Translations under genes and position numbers: made by a program | The notes under the pieces: generated by a model | What the model saw: the letters and a program-made list of their open reading frames with translations, nothing else | Databases searched by the model: none | Told to the model about the DNA's origin: nothing | Assembly: GCF_004345325.1 (NCBI RefSeq) | Contig: NZ_SLVJ01000002.1 | Coordinates: 124,001 to 188,000, forward strand | DNA from: Acinetobacter calcoaceticus | Lineage (GTDB): Bacteria > Pseudomonadota > Gammaproteobacteria > Pseudomonadales > Moraxellaceae | DNA: 64,000 bases | Reading direction: 5' to 3' | Shown: one piece after another, positions 48,673 to 57,828 of the stretch | Numbering within the stretch: the stretch's first letter is position 1 | Layout of the letters: each line of letters opens with the position of its first letter

Positions 48673-49743
48673 ATGGGCACCTATATATTAAAAAGATTGT
48701 TGCTGATTATTCCGACACTATTTCTGATTTTATTGATCAATTTTGTGGTGGTGCAATTGGCCCCCGGTGGCCCAGTAGAGCAAGCCATTCAACAGGCTGA
48801 AAGCTTTCAAGGGTTGCATGAACAGGGCGGTGGTGATACCGCCTCGGGCAATGGCAGTCAATATCAAGGTGCGCGTGGCTTAAGTCCTGAAATTGTGGAA
48901 AAAATTAATCAACAATATGGTTTTGATCAACCCGCCAGCACACGGTTTTGGTTGATGCTCAAAGGCTATTTAAGTTTTGATTTCGGTGTTAGTTTTTTCA
49001 AAGATAAACCAGTTACCCAGTTGCTCTGGGAAAAGATGCCCGTGACGATCTCCTTAGGCCTATGGAGTACCTTGTTGATTTATCTGGTGTCGATCCCACT
49101 GGGAATCCACAAGGCGCGTCGACATGGTTTGTTGTTTGATAAATCCACCTCATTGATTTTGGCTGTAGGCTATGCCGTGCCATCCTTTGTCTTTGCTATT
49201 GTGTTGATTGTATTTTTTGCAGGCGGTTCGTATTGGCAATGGTTTCCTCTACAAGGCTTGGTCTCGGATAATTTTCAAGACCTCAGCCTATGGGGAAAAA
49301 TGACAGATTATTTTTGGCATATGGTGTTGCCGATCTTGACCATTGTGCTGGGTGGCTTTGCGGGTCTGACCTATTTGACCAAATATTCGTTTATGGAAGA
49401 ACTGAGTAAACAATATGTGATTGCAGCCAGAGCCAAGGGGCTGACTGAGCGCAAGGTGTTGTACGGACATGTATTCCGCAATGCCATGTTGATTGTGATC
49501 GCCAGTTTGCCAGAAGCTTTGGTGGGGATATTTTTTGTGGGTAATCTCTTTGTTGAAATTATTTTTAATCTCGATGGCTTAGGACTATTGGGTTTTGAGG
49601 CTATACAACAGCGGGATTATCCAGTGATCTTTGGCACCTTGTTTTTATTTACCCTGATGGGGCTGATTTTAAGATTGATCAGTGATGTGCTGTATCAGGT
49701 TATCGATCCTCGGATTAATTTTGATTCGCGAGGTGCAGAATAA
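48673..49743 (+). CDS. yejB: Peptide ABC transporter permease, YejB-like
   Basis: A 356-residue membrane protein of the DppB/OppB class. It has the N-terminal LIINFVVVQLAPGGPVEQ helix, a periplasmic insert, and the EAA-type loop EELSKQYVIAARAKGLTERKVLYGHVFRNAM. It forms the channel with the next protein; the stop overlaps the next start by one base. Confidence 0.92.
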   Translation: MGTYILKRLLLIIPTLFLILLINFVVVQLAPGGPVEQAIQQAESFQGLHEQGGGDTASGNGSQYQGARGLSPEIVEKINQQYGFDQPASTRFWLMLKGYLSFDFGVSFFKDKPVTQLLWEKMPVTISLGLWSTLLIYLVSIPLGIHKARRHGLLFDKSTSLILAVGYAVPSFVFAIVLIVFFAGGSYWQWFPLQGLVSDNFQDLSLWGKMTDYFWHMVLPILTIVLGGFAGLTYLTKYSFMEELSKQYVIAARAKGLTERKVLYGHVFRNAMLIVIASLPEALVGIFFVGNLFVEIIFNLDGLGLLGFEAIQQRDYPVIFGTLFLFTLMGLILRLISDVLYQVIDPRINFDSRGAE

Positions 49744-50753
49744 TGTCACCATTGATGCAAGCACGTTTGCAACGCTTTAAACATAACCGAATGGGCTGGT
49801 ATTGCTTGATTGTATTTTCAATCATCTTTGTCTTATCCATGGCGGCAGAGTTTATCGCCAATGATCGACCCATCGTGGTCAAATATGAGCAGTCGGTTTA
49901 TTTCCCGATCTTTAAAAACTATCCTGAAACCGAATTTGGTGGGGTATTTGAAACCACCGCAGATTATCGTGATCCGGTGGTAAAGCAGCTCATTGATGAA
50001 AAAGGCTGGGCGATTTGGCCGTTGATCCCTTATTCATATGACACGCCAAATTTAGAATTGGCGGTGCCAGTACCTTCACCACCGACTGGACAAAACTGGT
50101 TGGGGACTGATGATCAAGGTCGAGATGTATTGGCGCGTATCCTGTATGGGATGCGGGTTTCACTGCTGTTTGGTATTGCTTTGACCTTTTTTGCTTCGCT
50201 GCTGGGGATTATGGTTGGGGCAATCCAAGGCTATTACTGCGGTTGGGTTGATCTATTGGGACAACGCATCTTGGAAGTATGGGGCGGATTACCCACCTTG
50301 TTTATGGTGATGATCTTGGTGAGTATGTTTACCCCAAGCGTATATTGGTTGTTTTTGATCATGCTGCTGTTCGGTTGGCCGGCCTTGGTGGGCTTGGTTC
50401 GGGCTGAGTTTTTACGCGCACGAAATCTCGACTATGTTCGTGCAGCACGCTCACTCGGGGTTAGTGATCAGCGCATTATGTTGAGACATATTTTACCCAA
50501 TGCCATGAGTTCAAGCATGTCGCAGTTGCCCTTTATGTTGACGGCCAATATCACGGCCTTGACCGCATTGGATTTTCTTGGCTATGGCTTACCGCCTGAT
50601 GCGGCATCCTTGGGTGAAATCCTGTTACAAGGTAAAAATAATTTAGATGCGCCATGGTTGGCACTGGCCGGCTTTTTTAGTTTGGCTTTGGTGTTGTCAC
50701 TTTTGATTTATATCGGGGAGGCCGCACGAGATGCATTCGATCCAAGACGTTAA
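49743..50753 (+). CDS. yejE: Peptide ABC transporter permease, YejE-like
   Basis: A 336-residue permease of the DppC/OppC class. GTDDQGRDVLARILYGMRVSLLFG and the EAA loop LRARNLDYVRAARSLGVSDQRIMLRHILPN are diagnostic. It overlaps the following ATPase gene by 23 bases. Confidence 0.92.
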   Translation: MSPLMQARLQRFKHNRMGWYCLIVFSIIFVLSMAAEFIANDRPIVVKYEQSVYFPIFKNYPETEFGGVFETTADYRDPVVKQLIDEKGWAIWPLIPYSYDTPNLELAVPVPSPPTGQNWLGTDDQGRDVLARILYGMRVSLLFGIALTFFASLLGIMVGAIQGYYCGWVDLLGQRILEVWGGLPTLFMVMILVSMFTPSVYWLFLIMLLFGWPALVGLVRAEFLRARNLDYVRAARSLGVSDQRIMLRHILPNAMSSSMSQLPFMLTANITALTALDFLGYGLPPDAASLGEILLQGKNNLDAPWLALAGFFSLALVLSLLIYIGEAARDAFDPRR

Positions 50754-52356
50754 GCCAGCGCTGTATCTGCGTGTACAACAACTTGAAATTTGCCTACCAC
50801 CGCAGACTTCGCAGCAACAGTGCTTAGTACAAGGCTTGAGCTTTGATCTGCATGCTGGGGAAACCGTGGCCATCGTGGGCGAGAGTGGTTCAGGAAAATC
50901 AATCAGTAGTCTGGCGCTGCTAGGATTATTAGCGCCAGAGCTGAAGGTGTCAGGTCAGGCCTATCTGCAGAGTGCAGCGCAGCAGGCCAAAGACTTGCTG
51001 AAATGTACTGAAGCTGAACTGCTACATATCCGTGGTCAAAAAATTGCCATGATTTTTCAGGAGCCGATGACTGCTTTAAATGCGCTGCATCGGGTGGAGA
51101 AAATCTTAGCAGAAGCATTGCGTTTAAATGCCTGTCCAGCCAAAGAACTGCGTAAACGTAGTTTGGCGTTGCTTGAGGCTGTGGGGATTCCTACACCAGA
51201 GGATAAACTGCGTCGCTATCCGCATGAATTGTCGGGTGGTCAACGTCAGCGAGTAATGATCGCAGCAGCATTGGCGCTAGAACCGGATATCTTGATCGCA
51301 GATGAGCCAACCACAGCGCTGGATGTGACTTTACAAGCACAAATATTGACCTTGCTGAAGCAGTTGCAGCAACAACGCCAGATGGCGATGATTTTGATCA
51401 GCCATGACCTGAACTTGATTAAGCGTTATGCCGATCAGGTGATCGTGATGCAAAAAGGGCAAGTGGTTGAGCAGGGCAGTGTCGATGCCATATTCAATCA
51501 TCCTGAAGCTGCCTATACCCAGCATTTATTGGATCATGACTTTGGTGAGGCTGCACCGCGACAAGCCCTATCTGAAGCAGGTGAAGCTGTACTTCGCCTT
51601 GATCATTTGGCTGTGAGATTCCCAATTAAGCAGGGCTTGCTCAATCGAGTGAAAGACTATGTGACTGCTGTTGAGCCACTGGTGATGGATTTAGGTGAAA
51701 ATGAATCGATTGGTATCGTGGGGGAAAGTGGTTCAGGTAAAACCTCATTGGCCTTGGCGATTGCCAGATTGATTCAGAGTGAAGGTCAGATTGTGCTGTT
51801 GGGCCAAGATCTGAATCAGTTAAAAGAAAAACAGTTACGACCATTGCGTAGCCAATTTCAAATTGTATTTCAAGATCCGTTTAGCAGTCTCAATCCGCGT
51901 ATGACCATCGAGCAGATTATTGCTGAAGGTTTGGCGCTGAAAAAATTAACTGCGGTACAGTTGCAGAGCGCCATCGATCAAGCCTTGTTACAGGTCGAGC
52001 TTCCGATTGAGTTTAAGCAACGCTATCCGCACCAATTGTCGGGTGGGCAGCGGCAGCGTATTGCCTTGGCACGCGCTTTGGTCTTGCAACCCAAGCTATT
52101 GATCTTGGATGAACCGACCTCGGCACTGGATCGCAGTACCCAACGTGCGATTGTTAAACTGCTGCGAAGGCTGCAGACTCAGCATCAAATGAGCTATGTA
52201 TTTATTAGTCATGACTTGCAAGTCGTTAAAGCGCTTTGTCACACCGTCATGGTGTTGAAGCATGCTCAAGTGATTGAATGCCAAGCCACAGCGGACTTAT
52301 TTGCTCATCCACAGCATGAATATACCCAACAATTGCTACAGGCCAGTCAGTATTAG
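50731..52356 (+). CDS. yejF: Peptide ABC transporter ATP-binding protein with two ATPase domains, YejF-like
   Basis: A 541-residue protein with duplicated ATPase modules. Module 1 has GESGSGKSISSLALLG, SGGQRQRVMIAAALALEP and LIADEPTTALD; module 2 has GESGSGKTSLALAI, SGGQRQRIALARALVLQP and LILDEPTSALD. It powers the YejABE importer. In E. coli, YejABEF also takes up the peptide antibiotic microcin C. Confidence 0.93.
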   Translation: MHSIQDVKPALYLRVQQLEICLPPQTSQQQCLVQGLSFDLHAGETVAIVGESGSGKSISSLALLGLLAPELKVSGQAYLQSAAQQAKDLLKCTEAELLHIRGQKIAMIFQEPMTALNALHRVEKILAEALRLNACPAKELRKRSLALLEAVGIPTPEDKLRRYPHELSGGQRQRVMIAAALALEPDILIADEPTTALDVTLQAQILTLLKQLQQQRQMAMILISHDLNLIKRYADQVIVMQKGQVVEQGSVDAIFNHPEAAYTQHLLDHDFGEAAPRQALSEAGEAVLRLDHLAVRFPIKQGLLNRVKDYVTAVEPLVMDLGENESIGIVGESGSGKTSLALAIARLIQSEGQIVLLGQDLNQLKEKQLRPLRSQFQIVFQDPFSSLNPRMTIEQIIAEGLALKKLTAVQLQSAIDQALLQVELPIEFKQRYPHQLSGGQRQRIALARALVLQPKLLILDEPTSALDRSTQRAIVKLLRRLQTQHQMSYVFISHDLQVVKALCHTVMVLKHAQVIECQATADLFAHPQHEYTQQLLQASQY

Positions 52357-52475
52357 CACTGTAGCATTAAGTTGACAAAGTAAATTGTCAAATCTACACT
52401 CGATTGGATTTTAACTCTATTTCGATGTGATCGAACTGCATCGACATGTTATTACAGCAACCAGAGAAATGACCT

Positions 52476-53720
52476 ATGAGCCATCTTGCTGAACCCATTC
52501 AAATTAGAAATATCACATTTAAAAACCGCATTATCAAAGGCGCAATGAGTGAGGCTTTGGCCAATCCAGCCGGTCAACCGAACCAGTTACTGTTTGGTTT
52601 GTATGAAGCTTGGGCCAAAGGCGGCTTGGGTTGTGCGATTACAGGCAACGTGATGGTGGATTTACGTGCCAAAAATGAACCCGGTGTGGTGGGGATTGAA
52701 AGTGATCGAGATCTTGCCGCACTGACCCATTGGGCCAATATTGGCAAACAACATGGCATGGTGCAGTTGATCCAGTTGTCTCATCCGGGGCGTCAGTGTC
52801 CAAAGGGACTCAACAAAGAAACGGTAGCACCCTCGGCAGTGCCTTTTAGCCCGATGTTAGCCACCACTTTTGGGACACCGCGTGAGCTACAAGAACAAGA
52901 AATCCTCGATATTATTCAGCGCTTTGCCACTGCTGCAAAGATCTGTGAACAAGCGGGTTTTGAAGGGGTGCAGTTACATGGCGCGCATGGCTATCTGATT
53001 AGCCAGTTTTTATCGCCCTTGACCAATCAACGTCAAGATCAATGGGGTGGTTCGATTGAAAATCGGATGCGTTTCCTGTTGGAGATCTATCAGGCGGTTC
53101 GTGCGGTGACTTCAGATCAATTTATCATTTCAGTCAAATTAAACTCTGCTGATTTCCAGCGTGGTGGCATCACTGAAGATGAAGTGATTAGCGTGTTTAA
53201 AGCCATCGATGCGGCAGGGATCGACTTGATTGAAATCTCGGGCGGTACCTATGAAGCGCCAGCAATGGCAGGTGCCAAGGCCGACAAGCGTAAGGTCAGC
53301 AGCATTGCACGTGAGGCTTATTTTCTTGATTTTGCGGATATGATTCGTAAACAAGTCAAATGCCATCTCATGGTCACCGGGGGATTCCGTACCGTTAAAG
53401 GCATGAATGATGCGCTCGATAGTGGCGCGTGTGACTTTATTGGCATTGCACGACCATTGGCGGTCGAAACCGATCTGACGGATCGCTTAATCGCAGGTCA
53501 AGATGTGCGTTATGCGGTGAAGCCGATTAAAACCGGCATTCCCTTTGTCGATAAAATGGCGATTATGGAAATCATCTGGTATGCAGCGCAGTTTAAGGCC
53601 ATTGGTCAAGGTAAACCCGCCAATCCTAAACTCTCGCCGCTAAAAGTCTTCTTCGGCTATGCCAAAGGCAATGTCAAAGCCATGATCCAAGGTCGAATCA
53701 ATTCACGTAAGCAGGCTTAA
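52476..53720 (+). CDS. NADH:flavin oxidoreductase, Old Yellow Enzyme family
   Basis: A 414-residue FMN TIM-barrel protein (IRNITFKNRIIKGAMSEALAN, FEGVQLHGAHGYLISQFLSPLTNQRQDQWGGSIENR, and the phosphate loop VTGGFRTVKGM). Relatives reduce activated alkenes or open flavin-linked rings. The substrate is unknown. It is monocistronic with its own promoter region and terminator. Confidence 0.87.
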   Translation: MSHLAEPIQIRNITFKNRIIKGAMSEALANPAGQPNQLLFGLYEAWAKGGLGCAITGNVMVDLRAKNEPGVVGIESDRDLAALTHWANIGKQHGMVQLIQLSHPGRQCPKGLNKETVAPSAVPFSPMLATTFGTPRELQEQEILDIIQRFATAAKICEQAGFEGVQLHGAHGYLISQFLSPLTNQRQDQWGGSIENRMRFLLEIYQAVRAVTSDQFIISVKLNSADFQRGGITEDEVISVFKAIDAAGIDLIEISGGTYEAPAMAGAKADKRKVSSIAREAYFLDFADMIRKQVKCHLMVTGGFRTVKGMNDALDSGACDFIGIARPLAVETDLTDRLIAGQDVRYAVKPIKTGIPFVDKMAIMEIIWYAAQFKAIGQGKPANPKLSPLKVFFGYAKGNVKAMIQGRINSRKQA

Positions 53721-53788
53721 ACAACGATTAGCAGTTTTAAAGCCCTAAAGCTACAGCGTCTTTAAAAGCCCTACATCAGATCTATCAC

Positions 53789-53820
53789 AAGCTTCTCTGC
53801 ATATGCAGGGAAGCTTTTTT
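53789..53820 (+). terminator. Terminator after the Old Yellow Enzyme gene
   Basis: AAGCTTCTCTGCAT and ATGCAGGGAAGCTT pair with almost no loop, followed by TTTTTT. Well placed for the plus-strand gene; it could also serve the convergent tetR gene. Confidence 0.85.
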
Positions 53821-53871
53821 GATTAGATCGGGTGTGGAGATACGAGCATTCAGTGATTTAGTATCTGCTAT

Positions 53872-54504
53872 TCACTGTCCGTGATTGGTGGTGTCGGCGA
53901 TGCTGTTTAGAAAGAGCTGTACGGCGGTTTTGACCCGTTTTTCGATCAGGGCTTCTGAGGCCTGTGCATCAGGATGGGTCAGGTATTCAACATGTATATC
54001 ACCACGCATCAAACTTAAAAAGATATGTGCCGAAGCCTCTAGGCCATGTCGTTGTAGATTGATCTGTTTTTGCTCAGCGGCATATTCTAGATACTGCATC
54101 ACCACCTTGGCCATTTTTAGTGGCCCCGCCAGATAAAACATATGTGACAAGGCAGGAAAGCGCGTCGCTTCAGAGATACACACGCGATAAACGGCTAAAC
54201 CTTCAGCGGATAAGATAAAACGTAGGTAAATCATACCCATGGCTTGTAAGGTTTCCTCGATGCTATGCGATGTAGCATCAACAGAGCTGACGAATTGATG
54301 CATCTGCGAACACTTTCTTTCAATCACGGCTTCAAACAGTGTTTCTTTATTGGCAAAGCAAGCATATAAAGTGGCCTTCGAAATGCCTGCTTTTTTCTGG
54401 ATCATATCGGTGGTCGAGGCACTAAATCCGTGACTCAAAAATATATCGGTAGCTGCATCTAAAATCTTGTGCATTTTTTCAGTATTTCGATCTGATAGTT
54501 GCAT
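53872..54504 (-). CDS. TetR-family repressor of the adjacent efflux operon
   Basis: A 210-residue regulator. The N-terminal HTH is DAATDIFLSHGFSASTTDMIQKKAGISKATLYACF, followed by a ligand domain. It is divergent from the outer-membrane/MFS/HlyD operon, and a perfect palindrome lies in the shared region, so it most likely represses the efflux genes and itself. The ligand is unknown. Confidence 0.87.
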   Translation of the reverse strand: MQLSDRNTEKMHKILDAATDIFLSHGFSASTTDMIQKKAGISKATLYACFANKETLFEAVIERKCSQMHQFVSSVDATSHSIEETLQAMGMIYLRFILSAEGLAVYRVCISEATRFPALSHMFYLAGPLKMAKVVMQYLEYAAEQKQINLQRHGLEASAHIFLSLMRGDIHVEYLTHPDAQASEALIEKRVKTAVQLFLNSIADTTNHGQ

Positions 54505-54590
54505 GATAAATATAAAAAAATTGAAAAATAGTACCGACTAGTTTACGTTATATTTTAAAAAAAATGATTATATTTAAGTAACTAAAAGGA

Positions 54591-54619
54591 TTGACAGGGT
54601 TTTTTAATCGCAATACAGT
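54591..54619 (+). promoter_or_regulatory. Core promoter of the efflux operon
   Basis: TTGACA at 54591-54596 and TACAGT at 54614-54619 with a 17-base spacer, upstream of the outer-membrane factor start at 54650. Confidence 0.75.
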
Positions 54620-54631
54620 ACCGATCGGTAC
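54618..54631. promoter_or_regulatory. Palindromic TetR operator overlapping the efflux promoter
   Basis: GTACCGATCGGTAC is a perfect 14-bp palindrome that touches the -10 box and the likely start site. A partial copy (GTACCGACTAG) is at 54531-54541 near the tetR start. A bound repressor there would block RNA polymerase. Confidence 0.75.
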
Positions 54632-54649
54632 AGTTGATTTGGAAACCGC

Positions 54650-56167
54650 ATGCAGTCCACTTTAAGCCATCAAATCAGTTTGATCTCAGGTCTTAGGCAT
54701 CCGCAAAACAAAGGCTTCGCAGCGCTGAGCATCGTCACGCTACTTTTTATGAGCGGATGTGTCAGTACACCGGCATTGCCCGAAAAACATCTAGATGCGC
54801 AGCAATTGCAACAAATACAAGCTGATCACGATCACGTGCTACAACAAAATCAGCAACTGAACAATCAGACTGTGTCACAGCAGTGGTGGCGCTTGTTTAA
54901 TGATCCGCTGTTGGTGCAACTTGAGCAGCAATTGCTTGAGCAAAACCTCGATCTACATAGTGCCGCACTACGCATCATCGAAGCACAAGCACAATTGGGT
55001 CAGGCAGAAGCTGCGCTACAACCACGCGTTAGTCTGGATGGGGGGTACAACCGTTCGACCTTGAGTGAAAATGCACCATTGGCGCAATTGGGTGCCTATA
55101 CCCACAGCAGTGGTTTGTGGAGTATCGGGGTCAAGTCCAGTTGGGAATTGGATCTTTGGGGGCACTTTAAGCAGTTGTCACAGGCGGCCCAAGCCAATGT
55201 AGAAGCAAAGTATTTTGCTCAACATGATCTGCAATTGTCCCTGAGCGCTGAATTGGCACGTCAATACTTTCTGCTACGTTCGGTGCAACAGCAGTATCTC
55301 TTACATGCTGAAAAAATCGCGATGGAGCAGCGCTTGCTTGAGATTGCACAACGTAAATTTAAATATGGTGTGGTCACACTCGAGGCTGTAGCGCATGCCG
55401 AGCAGCAATTGATCCGTAGCCAATCCCAGCAAAAAGCCCATGTAAAGCAACGACAGCTATTGAAAAATGCGCTGGCTCAGTTGCTGGGTACGGGGCCTAA
55501 AGCCTTGGATCAACTGTTTGATCAAGCTTATCACTATCAAGCGCCGCAGCAGATTCCAGTCGGGCTGTCATCGCACTTTGTACAGCAACGTGCGGATATT
55601 TTAGTTGCAGATGCTGAGTTACGCGCTGCAGTGGCGCAACTCGGTGCGGCTCAAGCAGATTTTTATCCACGTGTCGGCTTGAGTGCCAATCTGGGGGCTC
55701 AAGCATTTCAATTTTCTGACCTAGGTGACTGGGCTTCGAGTACCTACGGTGTGGGGCCGATCATTCATATCCCGATATTTGAGGGTGGGCGCCTCAAACG
55801 TAATCTACAAGTCAACCAGAGTCGGCAGCGTCTAGCTGCAGTGCAGTATCAGCGCACTGTGCTGAATGCTTGGCATGAAGTGGATAATGCCTTGATTGAA
55901 TACCAATACCAATTGCAGGATCAGCGTGATCTCAGTCGTGAGTATGCGCAAAAAAATACCGTCATTCGGATTCGCCAAAAGCAGTTTGATCAGGGTGTCC
56001 TCGATCAGGCACAGGTTCTGAATGCAAAAAAAGAGTTGCTTGAGGTGGCATTACTGCAAAGCCAAGGCCAAATTGCACAGGCACTGTCGATCGTAGGACT
56101 CTATCGGGCGCTGGGTGGCGGTGGGGCACAGGATTGGTATGACAGCCTTATGCAAGGAGCGGATTGA
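54650..56167 (+). CDS. Outer-membrane efflux lipoprotein, OprM/NodT family
   Basis: A 505-residue outer-membrane factor. The lipobox cysteine is near residue 37 (LLFMSGC). Two OEP repeats follow (WWRLFNDPLLVQLEQQLLEQNLDL..., and FYPRVGLSANLGAQAF...). Long helical segments rich in Gln form the periplasmic tunnel. It forms the exit channel of the tripartite pump encoded by the operon. Confidence 0.92.
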   Translation: MQSTLSHQISLISGLRHPQNKGFAALSIVTLLFMSGCVSTPALPEKHLDAQQLQQIQADHDHVLQQNQQLNNQTVSQQWWRLFNDPLLVQLEQQLLEQNLDLHSAALRIIEAQAQLGQAEAALQPRVSLDGGYNRSTLSENAPLAQLGAYTHSSGLWSIGVKSSWELDLWGHFKQLSQAAQANVEAKYFAQHDLQLSLSAELARQYFLLRSVQQQYLLHAEKIAMEQRLLEIAQRKFKYGVVTLEAVAHAEQQLIRSQSQQKAHVKQRQLLKNALAQLLGTGPKALDQLFDQAYHYQAPQQIPVGLSSHFVQQRADILVADAELRAAVAQLGAAQADFYPRVGLSANLGAQAFQFSDLGDWASSTYGVGPIIHIPIFEGGRLKRNLQVNQSRQRLAAVQYQRTVLNAWHEVDNALIEYQYQLQDQRDLSREYAQKNTVIRIRQKQFDQGVLDQAQVLNAKKELLEVALLQSQGQIAQALSIVGLYRALGGGGAQDWYDSLMQGAD

Positions 56168-57780
56168 TGAGTACGATGGGCACGACAGCATCCTCAGCCA
56201 TGTCACCACCACCGGCACAGGTAGTATTTGATCCAGTGCCGCAACCTGCACCAGCTGCACCACCGCCAGCCCCCGTTTTTGGGCCGCGCTTGGCACTGGG
56301 CCTGTTTGGGATTTTATTGGCGGCCATGATTGCGGGCTTAAATAATCGGGTACCCGGTTTGGCATTGGCTGATATTCAAGGGGCATTGGGCTTTTCACGT
56401 GATCAAGCAGCTTGGTTAAACACGGTGTATTCCGCAGGTGAATTGGCTGCGATGCCATTTGCATCCTGGTTTGCCATTACTTATTCGATGCGGCGTTTTC
56501 AGATGTGGATGCTGTCGAGTGCATTGTTTTTTTCTGCGCTGCTGCCCTGGGTGCATAACTATGAATTGATGCTGCTGTTACGCAGTGTGCAGGGCCTGTG
56601 TTCAGGGGCTTTAATTCCAATCTTGATGATGGCGGCATTGCGGTTTTTACCCGCGCCGATACGCTTACATGGCTTGGCCTTGTATGCGCTGACGGCAACA
56701 TTTTCTCCCAATGTCGCCTTGTGGTTGTCCAGTCTGTTTGTGGATAGTGTTCAGGATTGGCGTTGGATCTATTGGCATACCTTGCCATTGGGTGCTGTAT
56801 CACTGGCCTGTATGGCCTATGGCGTACCCAAATCACCCATGCTCTTGGGGCGTTTTAAGCAGTGCAATTGGCTGGCCATATTGATCGGGGTGTTGGGTCT
56901 GGCGTGTCTGGTGGTGACTTTGGATCAAGGACTGCGCTTAGATTGGCTGAATTCACCACGGATCCAGGCCAGTGCCTTTGTTGGCGTGAGTTTGACTGGA
57001 TTATTTCTGTTGATGCAATGGAAAGACCCTGCGCCTTTTATCCGTTTACAACTGCTCGGAAAACGCAATTTAGGATTGGGCTTTAGCGTGTTTTTTGTGA
57101 TGTTGATTGTGATGTCGAGCGCAGTGGTACTGCCCGTCAATACTTTGGCTCAACTGCATGGGCTTCGATTGGAACAAACCGCTCAGATCGGCTTAATGGT
57201 CGGCGTCCCTCAATTGATTTTAGGCTCGCTGGTTGCATTATTATTGTACCGAAAATGGATCGATGCACGTTATCTATTTGCTTTGGGTCTGAGTTGTATG
57301 GCAGCAGCATGTTGGATGGGCACGAAAATCACATCGGATTGGATGCTAGATGAGTTTCTCATCATCACTTTGCTACAGAGTATTGGGCAACCCCTTGCTG
57401 TGGTTTCAATGCTGTTTCTTGGCACCAGTGTGGTTCAGCCGATGGAGGGCCCCTATGTCTCCGGCATTATTAATACCTTGCGCGCGCTAGGGACGGTGGT
57501 GGGCAGTGCTGTGGTTGGGCAATTTCTATTTGAGCGCAATCAAATGCATCGTCAACATTTAATCGATCAGGCAAGTCATTTGGCTCATGCAGGGCAGATA
57601 CCCGTTTCTGAGTTGAGCTTAGTGATACATCAACAGGCCTTGGTATTGGCGACTGCGGATATTTATCGCGTGTTCGCAGTGGTCGCAGTGTTGTTGATTC
57701 CATTGGTGTTGATGCTGCAATACGTTCCAGCGCCACAAGTGAAGGTGATGCCAGATGCACAGGCAACAAAATCTGCCTAA
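56167..57780 (+). CDS. DHA2-type MFS drug transporter, EmrB-like
   Basis: About 537 residues with about 14 membrane segments, including the GALGFSRDQAAWLNTVYSAGE loop and ALGTVVGSAVVGQFLFERN. The first 45 residues are Pro/Ala-rich (PPPAQ, PQPAPAAPPPAP), which is unusual for the family. It starts at ATG 56167, overlapping the upstream stop by one base. It exports toxic compounds using proton force. Confidence 0.9.
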   Translation: MSTMGTTASSAMSPPPAQVVFDPVPQPAPAAPPPAPVFGPRLALGLFGILLAAMIAGLNNRVPGLALADIQGALGFSRDQAAWLNTVYSAGELAAMPFASWFAITYSMRRFQMWMLSSALFFSALLPWVHNYELMLLLRSVQGLCSGALIPILMMAALRFLPAPIRLHGLALYALTATFSPNVALWLSSLFVDSVQDWRWIYWHTLPLGAVSLACMAYGVPKSPMLLGRFKQCNWLAILIGVLGLACLVVTLDQGLRLDWLNSPRIQASAFVGVSLTGLFLLMQWKDPAPFIRLQLLGKRNLGLGFSVFFVMLIVMSSAVVLPVNTLAQLHGLRLEQTAQIGLMVGVPQLILGSLVALLLYRKWIDARYLFALGLSCMAAACWMGTKITSDWMLDEFLIITLLQSIGQPLAVVSMLFLGTSVVQPMEGPYVSGIINTLRALGTVVGSAVVGQFLFERNQMHRQHLIDQASHLAHAGQIPVSELSLVIHQQALVLATADIYRVFAVVAVLLIPLVLMLQYVPAPQVKVMPDAQATKSA

Positions 57781-57828
57781 TCATTTGATTAGGATCATGG
57801 CGATTGATCGAAGAATTGAAAAACTTAT

